The notes: generated by a model from the letters alone, not told the origin. Numbered from the stretch's first letter, positions 1-9,824 are shown. The stretch is 37,500 nucleotides of DNA from Mesostigma viride (GCA_009746045.1 RPFO01001885.1:115001-152500); one strand, 5' to 3'. Made by a program: numbers and translations.

Positions 1-800
1 TGGCAGCTGCCCTTGCCATGCTGATAAAAGAACATGTGCAAAGTTGCACATGTTTTGGATGCCTGCAGGGCACCCTGGGTGACGCCAAGTAGCATAAAAA
101 TAATTGACGTGAAGGCGCAAATACGACATGTCAATTTTTCCTGACTGCAGTTTTGCTCTAAACATGGCCCATATGTGGTGGTTAAGGTCTCTCTAGTACC
201 CCAAGAGGGATTGCAAAGTTGCACATTTTTTGGATACCTGCAGGGGTCCCAACGGTGACGTCAAGTAGCATAAAACCGCATTTTTGCTCGGTTTTAGCCT
301 GTTTAGGCACCCTAGACCATGCAAATGAGCTCAGATTGCAGCCAAACTTGGCAGCTGCTCTTGCCATGCTGATACACGAACATGTGCAAAGTTGCACATG
401 TTTTGGATGCCTGCAGGGCACCCTGGGTGACGTCAAATAGCATAAAAAATGCATTTTTGCTCGGTTTTAGCCCATTTAGGCACCCTAGACCATGCAAATG
501 AGCTCAGATTGGAGCCAAACTTGGCAGCTGCCCTTGCCATGCTGATAAAAGAACATGTGCAAAGTTGCACATTTTTTGGATGCCTGCAGGGCACCCTGGG
601 TGACGCCAAGTAGCATAAAATTAATTGACGTGAAGGCGCAAATACGACATGTCAATTTTTTCTGGCTGCAGTTTTGCTCTAAACATGGCCCATATGTGGT
701 GGTTAAGGTCTATCTAGTACCCCAAGAGGGATTGCAAAGTTGCACATTTTTTGGATACCTGCAGGGGTCCCAACGGTGACGTCAAGTAGCATAAAACCGC
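1..800 (+). repeat. A/B satellite array, left arm, part 1
   Basis: Tandem units alternate between an A type (period about 173 bp, beginning GCATTTTTGCTCGG) and a diverged B type (about 176 bp, containing AATTGACGTGAAGGCGC). Both share a second half running through TTGCACAT, CCTGCAGG and GGGTGACGTC to AGCATAAAA. The order is partial A, B, A, A, B, and the window cuts the first unit. Several short frames stay open in both directions because unit lengths are close to multiples of three. They are not genes. The array resumes at 2811 behind an inserted retroelement. Confidence 0.93.
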
Positions 801-2810
801 GAACGAACATCCACGAGCCACGAGCCACGAGGTAGCCATGGCTGTCGGAGCTCATAACTTTCACGTTTGAGCACCGAATTCAGCTGTGAATATCACAATC
901 GCTTCGTCTTTCTTAGACGCACATGCTGATATAATTTTCCGAAGCTGTAACGCACTATACGATGAGCAAACGCCTCTCGACGCAACGCAGCCTGGCGGCT
1001 GCGCTCAGCAATGAAAATACGTCTGCAGCCCCGGCTGCAGCTTCGCCAACCGGCCCAGAAGGCAGCGGCGCCACTAGCCAAGCTCTAGTGGTCGCCCAGC
1101 CGCCTGCTGAGCCCGCCTCGCCCGCAGCGTCGCCTGAACCCAAGCGCAGTCGCTCTGCCGAGCCGAGTTGGACAGAGCTCGACTTTGTCGCCGAAGCCAG
1201 CCAGCCCGGCTTCCTTGACACGCTTAACCCGGAACGCATCCTGGTCTGCGTGTTTTATGGAACGCACGCCTCGCTTCTTGCACTATGCAAGCAGCTCTTC
1301 AACCAAGGTCGCCTCTTTGACCCTCGCTGGGTTCGTCTCGCCTCTTTCGACATCATTCCCAGCCTCCACCGCCCCTTCCTCCAGCAATTCGCTCTCTTTT
1401 CCCTCCTTGGACGCTCCATCGGGGAGCTTTGGCCCCCCAAGCCTCTCACCACCACCTTAACCGAATCCTCCCTCCGCTCACTCCTTAAGGAGGTCCTCGA
1501 GGAGCACGTGGACCCCATTGCTGCAGATGTGGCGGCCATCGGCGGCACGCTGACTGCCGAGCTTCCCCTCCTTTCCACCGCCACCTCCACCATCTCCACC
1601 GCCACCTCCACCCTCCTCGCCTCCTCCACCGCCACCACCTCCACCTCCGACGCCATCACCGCCCAGCTCCGTGACATCGACCAGCGTCTTAAGGACAACG
1701 CCATCGCTATCGAGGTTCTGCAGAACACGGCAGGCCTCACCGCCCAGGCGGTGAAGGACATTGCCGCCAAGCCAGCCCCGGCTGGCCTGGCCGGCGATGC
1801 TCCTCCCATCACCACCTGGGCGGACATGCTTAAGCAACATACCACCTCCACCACCTCCGCCGTCGCAGCCCAGCTCCAACGGCAGACGCTTGACCTCCGC
1901 GAGGAGGCCGAGCTCGCCCAGCGCAGCCTCAACGTCATTGTCAAGAACTTCACCATGGAGGAAGGTGAGACTTCCGAGAAGCTTTTGCGTGCGTTTGAGC
2001 GAGAAATCCTTGGTCGCATGGGCCTTATCGGTGAGATCGCGCTGGCCGCCCACCGCCTTCCCCGCGCGCGGGGTAAGGCAGGGCCGCCCCCGCTCCTTCT
2101 CACCTTTAAGACCCCGGCGGACAAGATTTCTTTTCTCAGACGCCGCAAGCGGCTCGAGAAGACTCTCTTCACCCTTGATGACGACCTGACCCTGGCGCAG
2201 CAACAACGGCGACGGGAGCTATGGCCGATCTACCTCCAGCTCCGGCAGACCAAGGCGGGCCAGCCGGTGTACTGGAAGGGGGCGGCCATCTACGTCGGCC
2301 ACAAGCCCTGGCAGGCGACCCCCCCCCCCCGCGGCCCCAGCGACTCCAGACGCCCCAGCTTAGGGGAATACAGCAGTAGTAGTGCAGAATAGATAGACCG
2401 TGGCCATGTACATGTACGCCTCCTAGAGGCACTATCCTAGCTAAGCCACGCGCTTTCCTTAATCATGTACATGTGTGCCTATGATGAGCCACACCCCAGA
2501 TGATGCCTAGCTTTATTTAGTTATGTTGTGCCCATGCAGGGAGTAACTCTCTGCTGAGACGCCATGCCCTAGCTTCTTTGTATAGCTATGCTGCTCTTCC
2601 CCCCCATGACAGGCTCCCCCTTCGCTGGGCATAGCTTGAAGATCATGGGATGCAAGTGCCCTGGTGCACCTAGAGCAAGGGTCCTTTACATCCCCACCCT
2701 TGCAGGAAGTAGCTTAGGATGTATGATAGGCCATATGCCCCCCTCTCAAGGGCTGTGTGCTACATATACTCCCAACGGAGTTATGTTACAATTCAATTCA
2801 ATTCAATTCA
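801..2810 (+). mobile_element. LINE-like retroelement encoding only ORF1p
   Basis: The element sits between perfect 10-bp duplications of ATAAAACCGC (791-800 and 2811-2820). It ends in four copies of ATTCA (2791-2810), the short-repeat 3' tail typical of some non-LTR retrotransposons. It has a ~160-bp 5' leader with CCACGAG repeats, one long ORF and a ~400-bp 3' UTR containing CATGTACATG words. No reverse transcriptase or endonuclease ORF is present anywhere in the 2.0 kb. It is therefore either an internally deleted LINE or an ORF1-only lineage like the mammalian HAL1 elements. The insertion interrupts the satellite exactly at a unit boundary. Confidence 0.85.
962..2392 (+). CDS. L1 ORF1p-like RNA-binding protein of the retroelement
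   Basis: This 476-residue ORF starts at the first ATG after the element's leader and runs uninterrupted to a TAG. Residues 1-75 are Ala/Pro/Ser-rich and look disordered. A middle region (about 180-280) is rich in Ala/Thr/Leu with heptad-like spacing, plausibly a coiled coil. The C-terminal third (about 320-465) resembles the RRM plus C-terminal domain of L1-type ORF1 proteins: an RSLNVIVKNF strand, then AHRLPRARGK, LLLTFKTPADKISFLRRRK and an LWPIYLQLR helix. In L1 elements this protein trimerises, coats the element RNA and acts as a nucleic-acid chaperone. The family call is from motif pattern only. The intact frame in a decayed neighbourhood suggests a young copy. Confidence 0.75.
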   Translation: MSKRLSTQRSLAAALSNENTSAAPAAASPTGPEGSGATSQALVVAQPPAEPASPAASPEPKRSRSAEPSWTELDFVAEASQPGFLDTLNPERILVCVFYGTHASLLALCKQLFNQGRLFDPRWVRLASFDIIPSLHRPFLQQFALFSLLGRSIGELWPPKPLTTTLTESSLRSLLKEVLEEHVDPIAADVAAIGGTLTAELPLLSTATSTISTATSTLLASSTATTSTSDAITAQLRDIDQRLKDNAIAIEVLQNTAGLTAQAVKDIAAKPAPAGLAGDAPPITTWADMLKQHTTSTTSAVAAQLQRQTLDLREEAELAQRSLNVIVKNFTMEEGETSEKLLRAFEREILGRMGLIGEIALAAHRLPRARGKAGPPPLLLTFKTPADKISFLRRRKRLEKTLFTLDDDLTLAQQQRRRELWPIYLQLRQTKAGQPVYWKGAAIYVGHKPWQATPPPRGPSDSRRPSLGEYSSSSAE

Positions 2811-3896
2811 ATAAAACCGCATTTTTGCTCGGTTTTAGCCTGTTTAGGCACCCTAGACCATGCAAATGAGCTCAGATTGCAGCCAAACTTGGCAGCTGCC
2901 CTTGCCATGCTGAAACACGAACATGTGCAAAGTTGCACATGTTTTGGATGCCTGCAGGGCACCCTGGGTGACGTCAACTAGCATAAAAAATGCATTTTTG
3001 CTCGGTTTTAGCCCATTTAGGCACCCTAGACCATGCAAATGAGCTCAGATTGGAGCCAAACTTGGCAGCTGCCCTTGCCATGCTGATAAAAGAACATGTG
3101 CAAAGTTGCACATTTTTTGGATGCCTGCAGGGCACCCTGGGTGACGCCAAGTAGCATAAAATTAATTGACGTGAAGGCGCAAATACGACATGTCAATTTT
3201 TTCTGGCTGCAGTTTTGCTCTAAACATGGCCCATATGTGGTGGTTAAGGTCTCTCTAGTACCCCAAGAGGGATTGCAAAGTTGCACATTTTTTGGATACC
3301 TGCAGGGGTCCCAACGGTGACGTCAAGTAGCATAAAACCGCATTTTTGCTCGGTTTTAGCCTGTTTAGGCACCCTAGACCATGCAAATGAGCTCAGATTG
3401 CAGCCAAACTTGGCAGCTGCTCTTGCCATGCTGAAACACGAACATGTGCAAAGTTGCACATGTTTTGGATGCCTGCAGGGCACCCTGGGTGACGTCAAAT
3501 AGCATAAAAAATGCATTTTTGCTCGGTTTTAGCCCATTTAGGCACCCTAGACCATGCAAATGAGCTCAGATTGGAGCCAAACTTGGCAGCTGCCCTTGCC
3601 ATGCTGATAAAAGAACATGTGCAAAGTTGCACATTTTTTGGATGCCTGCAGGGCACCCTGGGTGACGCCAAGTAGCATAAAAATAATTGACGTGAAGGCG
3701 CAAATACGACATGTCAATTTTTTCTGGCTGCAGTTTTGCTCTAAATATGACTCATATGTGGTGGTTAAGGTCTATCTAGTACCCCAAGAGGGATTGCAAA
3801 GTTGCACATTTTTTGGATACCTGCAGGGGTCCCAACGGTGACGTCAAGTAGCATAAAACCGCGTTTTTGCTCGGTTTTAGCCCATTTAGGCACCCT
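2811..3896 (+). repeat. A/B satellite array, left arm, part 2
   Basis: The array continues after the retroelement with units ordered A, A, B, A, A, B, A. GCATTTTTGCTCGG recurs at 2819 and 3340, so the A-A-B block is a higher-order repeat of about 521 bp. Units in successive blocks match more closely than A matches B. Each unit carries several perfect palindromes (GAGCTC, CCTGCAGG, and usually TGACGTCA) and an 11-bp hairpin arm AACATGTGCAA facing TTGCACATGTT. Confidence 0.92.
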
Positions 3897-4256
3897 TAAT
3901 TAATTAATTAATTAATAGACACGTGACTGCGTCACGTGAGCATAAGTCCTCAGTGGGAGGGGAACATGGGATGGAATGGATGGTATAAGCTATCTAGGTC
4001 CTAGTTACAGGGGTGTGGGCACCGCGGCCCGAATCGCTATGAATGCCATACTTGGTCACACGCGGAGCCCCCACAGGCTTGGGGGTGGTCTCCTTCATCA
4101 CTACTTGCCATCTATCCTTGCGCACCATCTGCCTCCATATTACAGACAAACCAGGAGGCTGCCCGGGGGTGAGCCCGTCACGTCTAGTGTAGCACATGTC
4201 CATGCCGAGTCTATCACGAAAAGTCCACGGGTGGCGGCCCTGCCGCGCGCGGCCGG
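3897..4256 (-). mobile_element. short non-LTR (SINE or 5'-truncated LINE) insertion
   Basis: A 360-bp non-satellite segment lies between 9-bp duplications of AGGCACCCT (3888-3896 and 4257-4265). Its left edge is a TTAA/TAAT run. Read on the minus strand this makes the insert end in an (ATTA)n tail, so the minus strand is taken as sense. A 69-codon frame (4203-3994, minus) contains WRQMVRKDRWQVVMKETTPK, which may be the end of a LINE ORF, but I do not recognise it. The plus-strand end near 4240-4256 is very GC-rich. Confidence 0.7.
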
Positions 4257-5486
4257 AGGCACCCTAGACCATGCAAATGAGCTCAGATTGCAACCAAACT
4301 TGGCAGCTGCTCTTGCCATGCTGGTAAAAGAACATGTGCAAAGTTGCACATGTTTTGGATACCTGCAGGGCACCCTGGGTGACGCCAAGTAGCATAAAAT
4401 TAATTGACGCGAAGGCGCAAATACGACATGTCAATTTTTCCTGGCTGCAGTTTTGCTCTAAACATGGCCCATATGTGGTGGTTAAGGTCTATCTAGTACC
4501 CCAAGAGGGATTGCAAAGTTGCACATTTTTTGGATACCTGCAGGGGTCCCAACGGTGACGTCAAGTAGCATAAAACCGCATTTTTGCTCGGTTTTAGCCT
4601 GTTTAGGCACCCTAGACCATGCAAATGAGCTCAGATTGCAGCCAAACTTGGCAGCTGCCCTTGCCATGCTGATAAAAGAACATGTGCAAAGTTGCACATT
4701 TTTTGGATGCCTGCAGGGCACCCTGGGTGACGTCAAATAGCATAAAAACCGCGTTTTTGCTCGGTTTTAGCCCGTTTAGGCACCCTAGACCGTGCACGCA
4801 AATGAGCTCAGATTGCAGCCAAACTTGGCAGCTGCCCTTGCCATGCTGATAAAAGAACATGTGCAAAGTTGCACATTTTTTGGATGCCTGCAGGGCACCC
4901 TGGGTGACGTCAAATAGCATAAAAACCGCGTTTTTGCTCGGTTTTAGCCCATTTAGGCACCCTAGACCGTGCAAATGAGCTCAGATTGCAGCCAAACTTG
5001 GCAGCTGCCCTTGCCATGCTGCAAAAAGCACATGTGCAAAGTTGCACATGTTTTGGATACCTGCAGGGCACCCTGGGTGACATCAAGCAGCATAAAAATA
5101 ATTGACGTGAAAGGTGCAAATACGACATGTCAATTTTTCCTAGCTGCAGTTTTGCTCTAAACATGGCCCATATGTGGTGGTTAAGGTCTCTCTAGTACCC
5201 CAAGAGGGATTGCAAAGTTGCACATTTTTTGGATACCTGCAGGGGTCCCAACGGTGACGTTTAGTAGCATAAAAACCACGATGTCGCACGATTTCAGCCC
5301 GCTTAGGCACCGTAGACCATGCAAATGAGCTCCTGAAGATTGCAGCCAAACTCGGCAGCTGCCCTTGGTATGCTGCAAAAAGCACATTTGCAACGTTGCA
5401 CATTTTTGGATACCTGCAGGGCACCCTGGCTGATGCCAAGTAGCATAAGATTATTTGACGTGAAGGCGCGAATACGACATTTCAAA
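4257..5486 (+). repeat. A/B satellite array, left arm, part 3
   Basis: More A and B units continue after the short insertion. They degrade toward the right end: B at 5095-5270, then a divergent A with a CTGAAG insertion near 5333 and a truncated B ending at 5486. Two adjacent A units at 4578-4928 have a 4-bp GCAC duplication that keeps one frame open across both, giving an artefactual 120-codon ORF on the minus strand. The array stops abruptly at a G-rich tetranucleotide repeat. Confidence 0.92.
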
Positions 5487-5487
5487 T

Positions 5488-6007
5488 GGGTGGGTGGGTG
5501 GGTGGTACGTGGGTGGCCCGTGGGTAGGTGCAGGTGGGTAGGTGCAGGTGGGTGGGTGCGTGGGTGGGGGCGGGTGGGTGGGTGGGTGGGCGGGTGGGTG
5601 GGTGGGTGGGTGGGTGGGTGGGTGGGTGGGTGGGTGGGTGGGTGGGTGGGTGGGTGGGTGGGTGGGTGGGTGGGTGGGTGGGTGGGTGGGTGGGTGGGTG
5701 GGTGGGTGGGTGGGTGGGTGGGTGGCCGGTGGGTGGGTGGGTGGCCGGTGGGTGGGTGGGTGGGTGGGTGGGTGGGTGGGTGGGTGGGTGGGTGGGTGGG
5801 TGTGGTGGGTGGGTGGGTGGGTGGGTGGGTGGGTGGGTGGGTGGGTGGGTGGGTGGGTGGGTGGGTGGGCGCGGCGGGCGGGCGGGCGGGCGGGCGGGCG
5901 GGCGGGCGGGTGGGCGGGCGGGCGGGCGGGCGGGCGGGCGGGCGGGCGGCGGGCGGGTGGGCGGGTGGGTGGGTGGGTGGGTGGGTGGGTGGGTGGGTGG
6001 GTGGGTG
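5488..6007 (+). repeat. (GGGT)n / (GGGC)n tetranucleotide array
   Basis: About 520 bp of nearly pure GGGT, with a block at about 5868-5965 in which the unit switches to GGGC before returning to GGGT. The plus strand is a continuous series of G3 runs, so it could form tandem G-quadruplexes. Both strands translate as long Gly/Trp/Val or Thr/His/Pro ORFs, which are repeat artefacts. Confidence 0.97.
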
Positions 6008-7396
6008 CCGTCGGGAGGCCTGCCTCTGTTAGTACTTAGTCTACGCATTACCCAATCGAGCATATGTGCTCGCATGAGTGAGTCTCACACAGCTGGATGG
6101 CCGCTACATTTCTGGATAGGGATTGGTGTGCCTCACACAACGATAAATCTATAGATAGGCCCTAGTAAGATGTTGCAATGTACTATCACCTAAAAATGCT
6201 TCCCCACATCAATTAACATGTTCATCATTGCAAATAAAGCGAATTTCTTCCTGCCACTGTGGTAAGCAACGGACTGTGGTAACGGCCACTCGGCCAGCCT
6301 GATGCTTAACCAAAAGTACGCCAAGAAAGTGCAGGGCTAAGTTTGATTTCCTCCTCAGGGTCCACGCCTGGTCATGCTGCATGCGCACTTAAGCCCATAT
6401 TTTTTAACAGCTTCAGCCTCGAAAACACCCGCCCTTCTTACCTTTTGATTGCCTCGATCGCGTGTCACAATAGGACAACTGGTCATCACCGCCATCGGGG
6501 TCAAGGTTCGACCACTTCCGGTCCAGTCTGCAATCCCATTGCCCGAAACTTCATTTCACCAGGAATAGGTTCCGCGACTGCACGTTTCCAATGGATGGTG
6601 CCGAGAATGCCAACATAGCCGTTCTCGTGAGCATCACCAGCAGCTTGCAGTATTCAGCTGCTCAAGTTCGATTCATCAAGGGCCTGCACGAGTTGCAAAA
6701 TTGATCAGCAGCCAGTCCTCGTGCTCGCACGGGAAAAAAAGAATTTCCCCTTGAGAAAATGCCAAAACATTCATTATTATTATAACAGCAGATCTGTAAA
6801 TATACTCGAACTCTCGGTTGGTCAGCGCGCTACCTTTCACCGTACTTCCGCGGTGTGGTATTAGCCAAGCCAGCAACCGGACTTTCTCCCGTCATGCAGT
6901 GTCTCTAGATGTTTAATAGCAACATTCCAGGACGCAAGAGAACCCATTACCCCAGGACCTCCGAAGTATGTCATTCTGCCAGCTGCCTATAAATAAAACC
7001 TCTTCGAAACGACTGAGCAACGAAAACTAAACCGTTGACCAACGACCAATTCCGCATTACTCATTGATGGCAAATAAAATAGACATGGTTTGAGCCGGAA
7101 TGGGTAGTCCTCTGCCGAATTCGCATGTTGCCGTCTATACGACTATACAGATTCATAGCATTGCGACGAACAATCCTTCGACGTTGCTTGGCAGTTGGCT
7201 GCTTGTGAAATGGCGGCTTTTGGGCAGGGGCCACTGCGACCACGTGCATGTCCTGTCCAGTTTACTGTGTCCTCGTGTCGCATCACGAGTCTGTCAATTA
7301 TTTGTTTGTACAGTCTGTCATTATTAGGTATCGTACAATGCTGGCTATATTTTGTCTCGACTCACCAGGCCGAGGCCTGGCCTCGTCCTCGTCCGA
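6008..7396. other. about 1.4 kb with no recognised gene
   Basis: This is mixed-composition sequence without a convincing ORF, RNA gene or repeat family. A 91-codon frame at 6343-6618 has no recognisable motif. At 7293-7309 a single TGTCAATTATTTGTTTG matches the inner end of the inverted-repeat element that begins about 100 bp to the right. It may be a solo remnant of that family. Confidence 0.5.
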
Positions 7397-7666
7397 CCTG
7401 TCAATTATGTCAATTATGTCAATTATGTCAATTATGTCAATTATGTCAATTATTTGTTTGCGAAAACTTTTGCTAGACTTTCAATGTTAAAGTTTTATTT
7501 TCCAAGGAAAATCACTAAAATCTGCACTTTCTAAGGGCTTTGATACCAAGACCTAGTAATTTTGACTATGTAGTTTTGACCATGTAACTACGTAAGATTC
7601 TAATACTTTACAAATGCTCCCAAACAAATAATTGACATAATTGACATAATTGACATAATTGACAGG
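7397..7666. mobile_element. small foldback element with 9-bp iterated termini
   Basis: The left arm is CCT followed by six GTCAATTAT units and TTGTTTG (7397-7460). The right arm (7621-7666) is the exact reverse complement but with four units. The ~160-bp interior is AT-rich and non-coding. No clear target-site duplication is visible. The inverted arms with different unit numbers suggest a MITE-like or foldback element whose ends expand and contract. Confidence 0.7.
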
Positions 7667-8011
7667 CTGGCCAACCAGGCGGTGCGTGCCAGCGTGCACG
7701 GGCACTGCGTATGCAGAAGGTGCCGGGGCTGGTGTGAATTATGCAGCCTGCAATACCATCCCAGCACTCGGGCAGCAATTTTCTCGCATAGCCGTCGTAA
7801 GTTAAAGGTGCTCTATAAGCGACACGCGAGGCTGAGCGAGAATGCTAGACATTCGATTAATATTGATGGCGGTTGCCTTGCTGACAGAAGGCGTACGATG
7901 CGCGCGATCGGTCGAATTCTCCGAATGGCCGCAGTCACCGAAACCTTGGGTGATAGCGGTCTTGCCGGCCGCTGTCGTCGCAGTATTTCTGTTGTGATCA
8001 TAATACTTAAT
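7667..8011. other. no recognised gene; contains one TSD
   Basis: A 110-codon frame spans 7682-8014 but shows no family motif, and the opposite strand is equally open. The only structure I can support is ATAATACTTAAT at 8000-8011, the left target-site duplication of the next element. Confidence 0.4.
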
Positions 8012-8207
8012 TAGGCCCCACCGTCTAGGTAATCTAGTCGCTCTACACGTAAGCCAGCCTTTATTTCAATGCACAAGGCAACACATTTCCATCACCATTC
8101 ATCTTCATCATCCTGAACGACTCGAACACGCGGACAAGATAACGGCAGGCTCGAGCTACCATGGTCCGGATTCTCCCGATTTCTGGCCTGCGCTGGTTGT
8201 CTCCTTG
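8012..8207 (-). mobile_element. SINE-like insertion with 12-bp TSD
   Basis: This 196-bp segment is flanked by perfect duplications ATAATACTTAAT (8000-8011 and 8208-8219). A close relative lies at about 15432-15628 inside CACTA element 1, and a shorter inverted one at about 14565-14660. On the minus strand it contains TAGCTCGAG, similar to a tRNA A box, and TGTTCGAGTC, similar to a B box, about 31 nt apart. That spacing is tighter than in a real tRNA. I read it as a Pol III-type SINE. The tRNA origin is tentative. Confidence 0.65.
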
Positions 8208-8242
8208 ATAATACTTAATATTGCTTTTGGTGGGATTTTGCG

Positions 8243-9036
8243 ATGCACGTGTTTTGGATGGGCCACATGTTGGCGCAGGTTATTGACTTGGATGGGCCAA
8301 CCCCAGATTCCATCGTGGTTGCGCCATATCACGCCAGCTCGTGGACCGGGCAGTTCAATAAGGTGCACCTGGGGGCAGGGTCGGCCAGTGGGCAAAGCAA
8401 CCAGGGGTTAGTTGTTCCATATAACGACATTGTTTTGCAACACTGGACCGTTGGAAATGGGGCGGTAGTCCATACGCCAAAGCTGACGGGGGCAAGGAAG
8501 ATCAACCAAGGGACGCTAGATGCCTTGAAGCTTCATCCTGACATTGACTTTGAGGGGTACAAGACAGTGCAAGCCTCAGAACGTACGACCCAGGTGGCAT
8601 GTGAATCTTACTTCCGTGAGAGAGGGAGTGCTGCATTGCTATAGGCATGCGGAAATGCGCACTCTTTTTAGCGGGCAAGCCAAGAAGGCAAAAGAGGTTC
8701 CATGGGTGGGTTACAAAGGTGGGCCATGCTTTCAAACTTGTATGGAGTGATGGGCAGTATGAGGAGTATAGCAAGCTAGAGGACGTGCTGAAATTTGTGT
8801 GTGGGTGCCCTTACGGTGTAAATGCTTTTGGCCGTGAGCAAGTCTTGCAGCAGTACCAAGTTGACAATGGTGCTGGCAGTTCTACGGGAGCTCCTGCTGT
8901 GCCTCCGGTGTGTAATGCCACCACAGTCGACATCCACCACGATGTCCACTCAAGTGACGATGAATCGGATATGGAAAACATTGATGACATTAGTGTAGAC
9001 AGTGATGATGAGGCGGATGAGGCGGAGCGCGATTGA
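8243..9036 (+). pseudogene. unrecognised protein, Tudor-like segment and acidic tail, frameshifted
   Basis: Two frames are joined by a shift near 8640: 8243-8641 (133 codons) and 8647-9036 (129 codons). The first has a globular-looking composition (GLVVPYNDIVLQHW, KLHPDIDFEGYK). The second contains GWVTKVGHAFKLVWSDGQ followed by YEEYSKLEDVLKF, the hydrophobic/DG/EE pattern of a small Tudor or chromo-like barrel. It ends in a long Asp/Glu/Ser tail. Acidic Ser/Asp tails also end the CACTA transposases in this window, so this could be the C-terminal exon of a transposon gene. There is no clear upstream exon: the SINE-like element lies immediately before it. The downstream (CATGT)n run at 9161-9181 resembles a retroelement tail. 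Function unknown. Confidence 0.4.
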
Positions 9037-9160
9037 TCATAATAGGCTGGTGGCGCAGCATGCGCACGCCTTGGTAATGGTGTCGTCATGATTCCCTGCC
9101 TATCCATGTTTTTTAATGTGCCTATACCTCATGCACACACGTTTTTGATTTATTGATTTC

Positions 9161-9181
9161 ATGTCATGTCATGTCATGTCA
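9161..9181 (+). repeat. (CATGT)4 microsatellite
   Basis: Four copies of CATGT lie 125 bp past the stop of the preceding ORF. The position resembles the (ATTCA)4 tail of the retroelement at 2791-2810, but no matching target duplication was found. Confidence 0.7.
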
Positions 9182-9196
9182 ATATATCAATTAATT

Positions 9197-9430
9197 TTCT
9201 GATCAGACACTCCGCAAAGGTGAAAACCTTTGCGTTCAGTGCCGGGCCGCGGAAAACGCGGAAAACGCGATCTACAAATGAATCCGACCTGAATCGAACT
9301 GGGGACCTCTCGCACCAAATTTTGCTGACAATAGGACGGACGTCTCCGGTTACCATGGCATCGCCAACTTACACCTACAGTCATCCGCAAAATTTCTCCT
9401 GTCCGGGGAGTGATGCAAGCCTTTCGGATT
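9197..9430 (-). repeat. 234-bp repeat, copy 1 (SINE- or TRIM-like)
   Basis: This copy is identical over 234 bp to the copy at 9591-9824, in the same orientation, with a 160-bp spacer. On the minus strand it contains AGTTCGATTCA, near the Pol III B box, with a possible A-box-like GCCATGGTAACC about 60 nt upstream. It also contains an internal hairpin (AAAGGT facing ACCTTT) and a GCGGAAAACGCGGAAAACGC repeat. Two identical direct repeats around a short spacer could be a miniature LTR element. Neither end has the usual TG/CA. Confidence 0.6.
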
Positions 9431-9590
9431 TGGTACTAGATAAATCACTCGAGATCTGTGTGTAGGAGTACTACACACGTGTCTGCACGCGAGACTTGTT
9501 CAGTCTCGCACCGTGAGACGGGCTGAACACGGCTGAATCCTTCTTTAGAAGGGGGCGTAGCCGGTACTATCGAAATCAGCCAAGCGTATA
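9431..9590. other. spacer between the identical 234-bp repeats
   Basis: The spacer begins TGGTACTAGATA immediately after the left repeat. This is a weak match to an initiator-tRNA primer-binding site (TGGTATCAGAGC). No ORF or purine tract confirms a retrotransposon. Confidence 0.3.
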
Positions 9591-9824
9591 TTCTGATCAG
9601 ACACTCCGCAAAGGTGAAAACCTTTGCGTTCAGTGCCGGGCCGCGGAAAACGCGGAAAACGCGATCTACAAATGAATCCGACCTGAATCGAACTGGGGAC
9701 CTCTCGCACCAAATTTTGCTGACAATAGGACGGACGTCTCCGGTTACCATGGCATCGCCAACTTACACCTACAGTCATCCGCAAAATTTCTCCTGTCCGG
9801 GGAGTGATGCAAGCCTTTCGGATT
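9591..9824 (-). repeat. 234-bp repeat, copy 2 (SINE- or TRIM-like)
   Basis: Exact second copy, offset by 394 bp. Its left edge begins CTGATCAGACACT after TATATT. The same terminus, reduced to 13 bp, recurs at 12422-12434 between 18-bp duplications, so this edge is a genuine element end. Confidence 0.6.

Noticed and set aside
1255-2206. Long minus-strand ORFs opposite the retroelement ORF1
   Set aside because: Shadow frames of the GC-rich plus-strand gene, with low-complexity Gly/Val and Arg runs and no motif.
219-5485. Many 60-120 codon ORFs such as MHGLGCLNGLKPSKN on both strands
   Set aside because: They recur once per satellite unit with indels that break the frame, and both strands are equally open.
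5340-6154. Long Gly/Trp/Val-rich and Thr/His/Pro-rich ORFs on both strands
   Set aside because: They are the translations of (GGGT)n and (GGGC)n in several frames at once. No codon or conservation signal separates them from repeat.
6343-6618. 91-codon plus-strand ORF
   Set aside because: No motif, no start context or neighbours supporting a gene, and length expected by chance.
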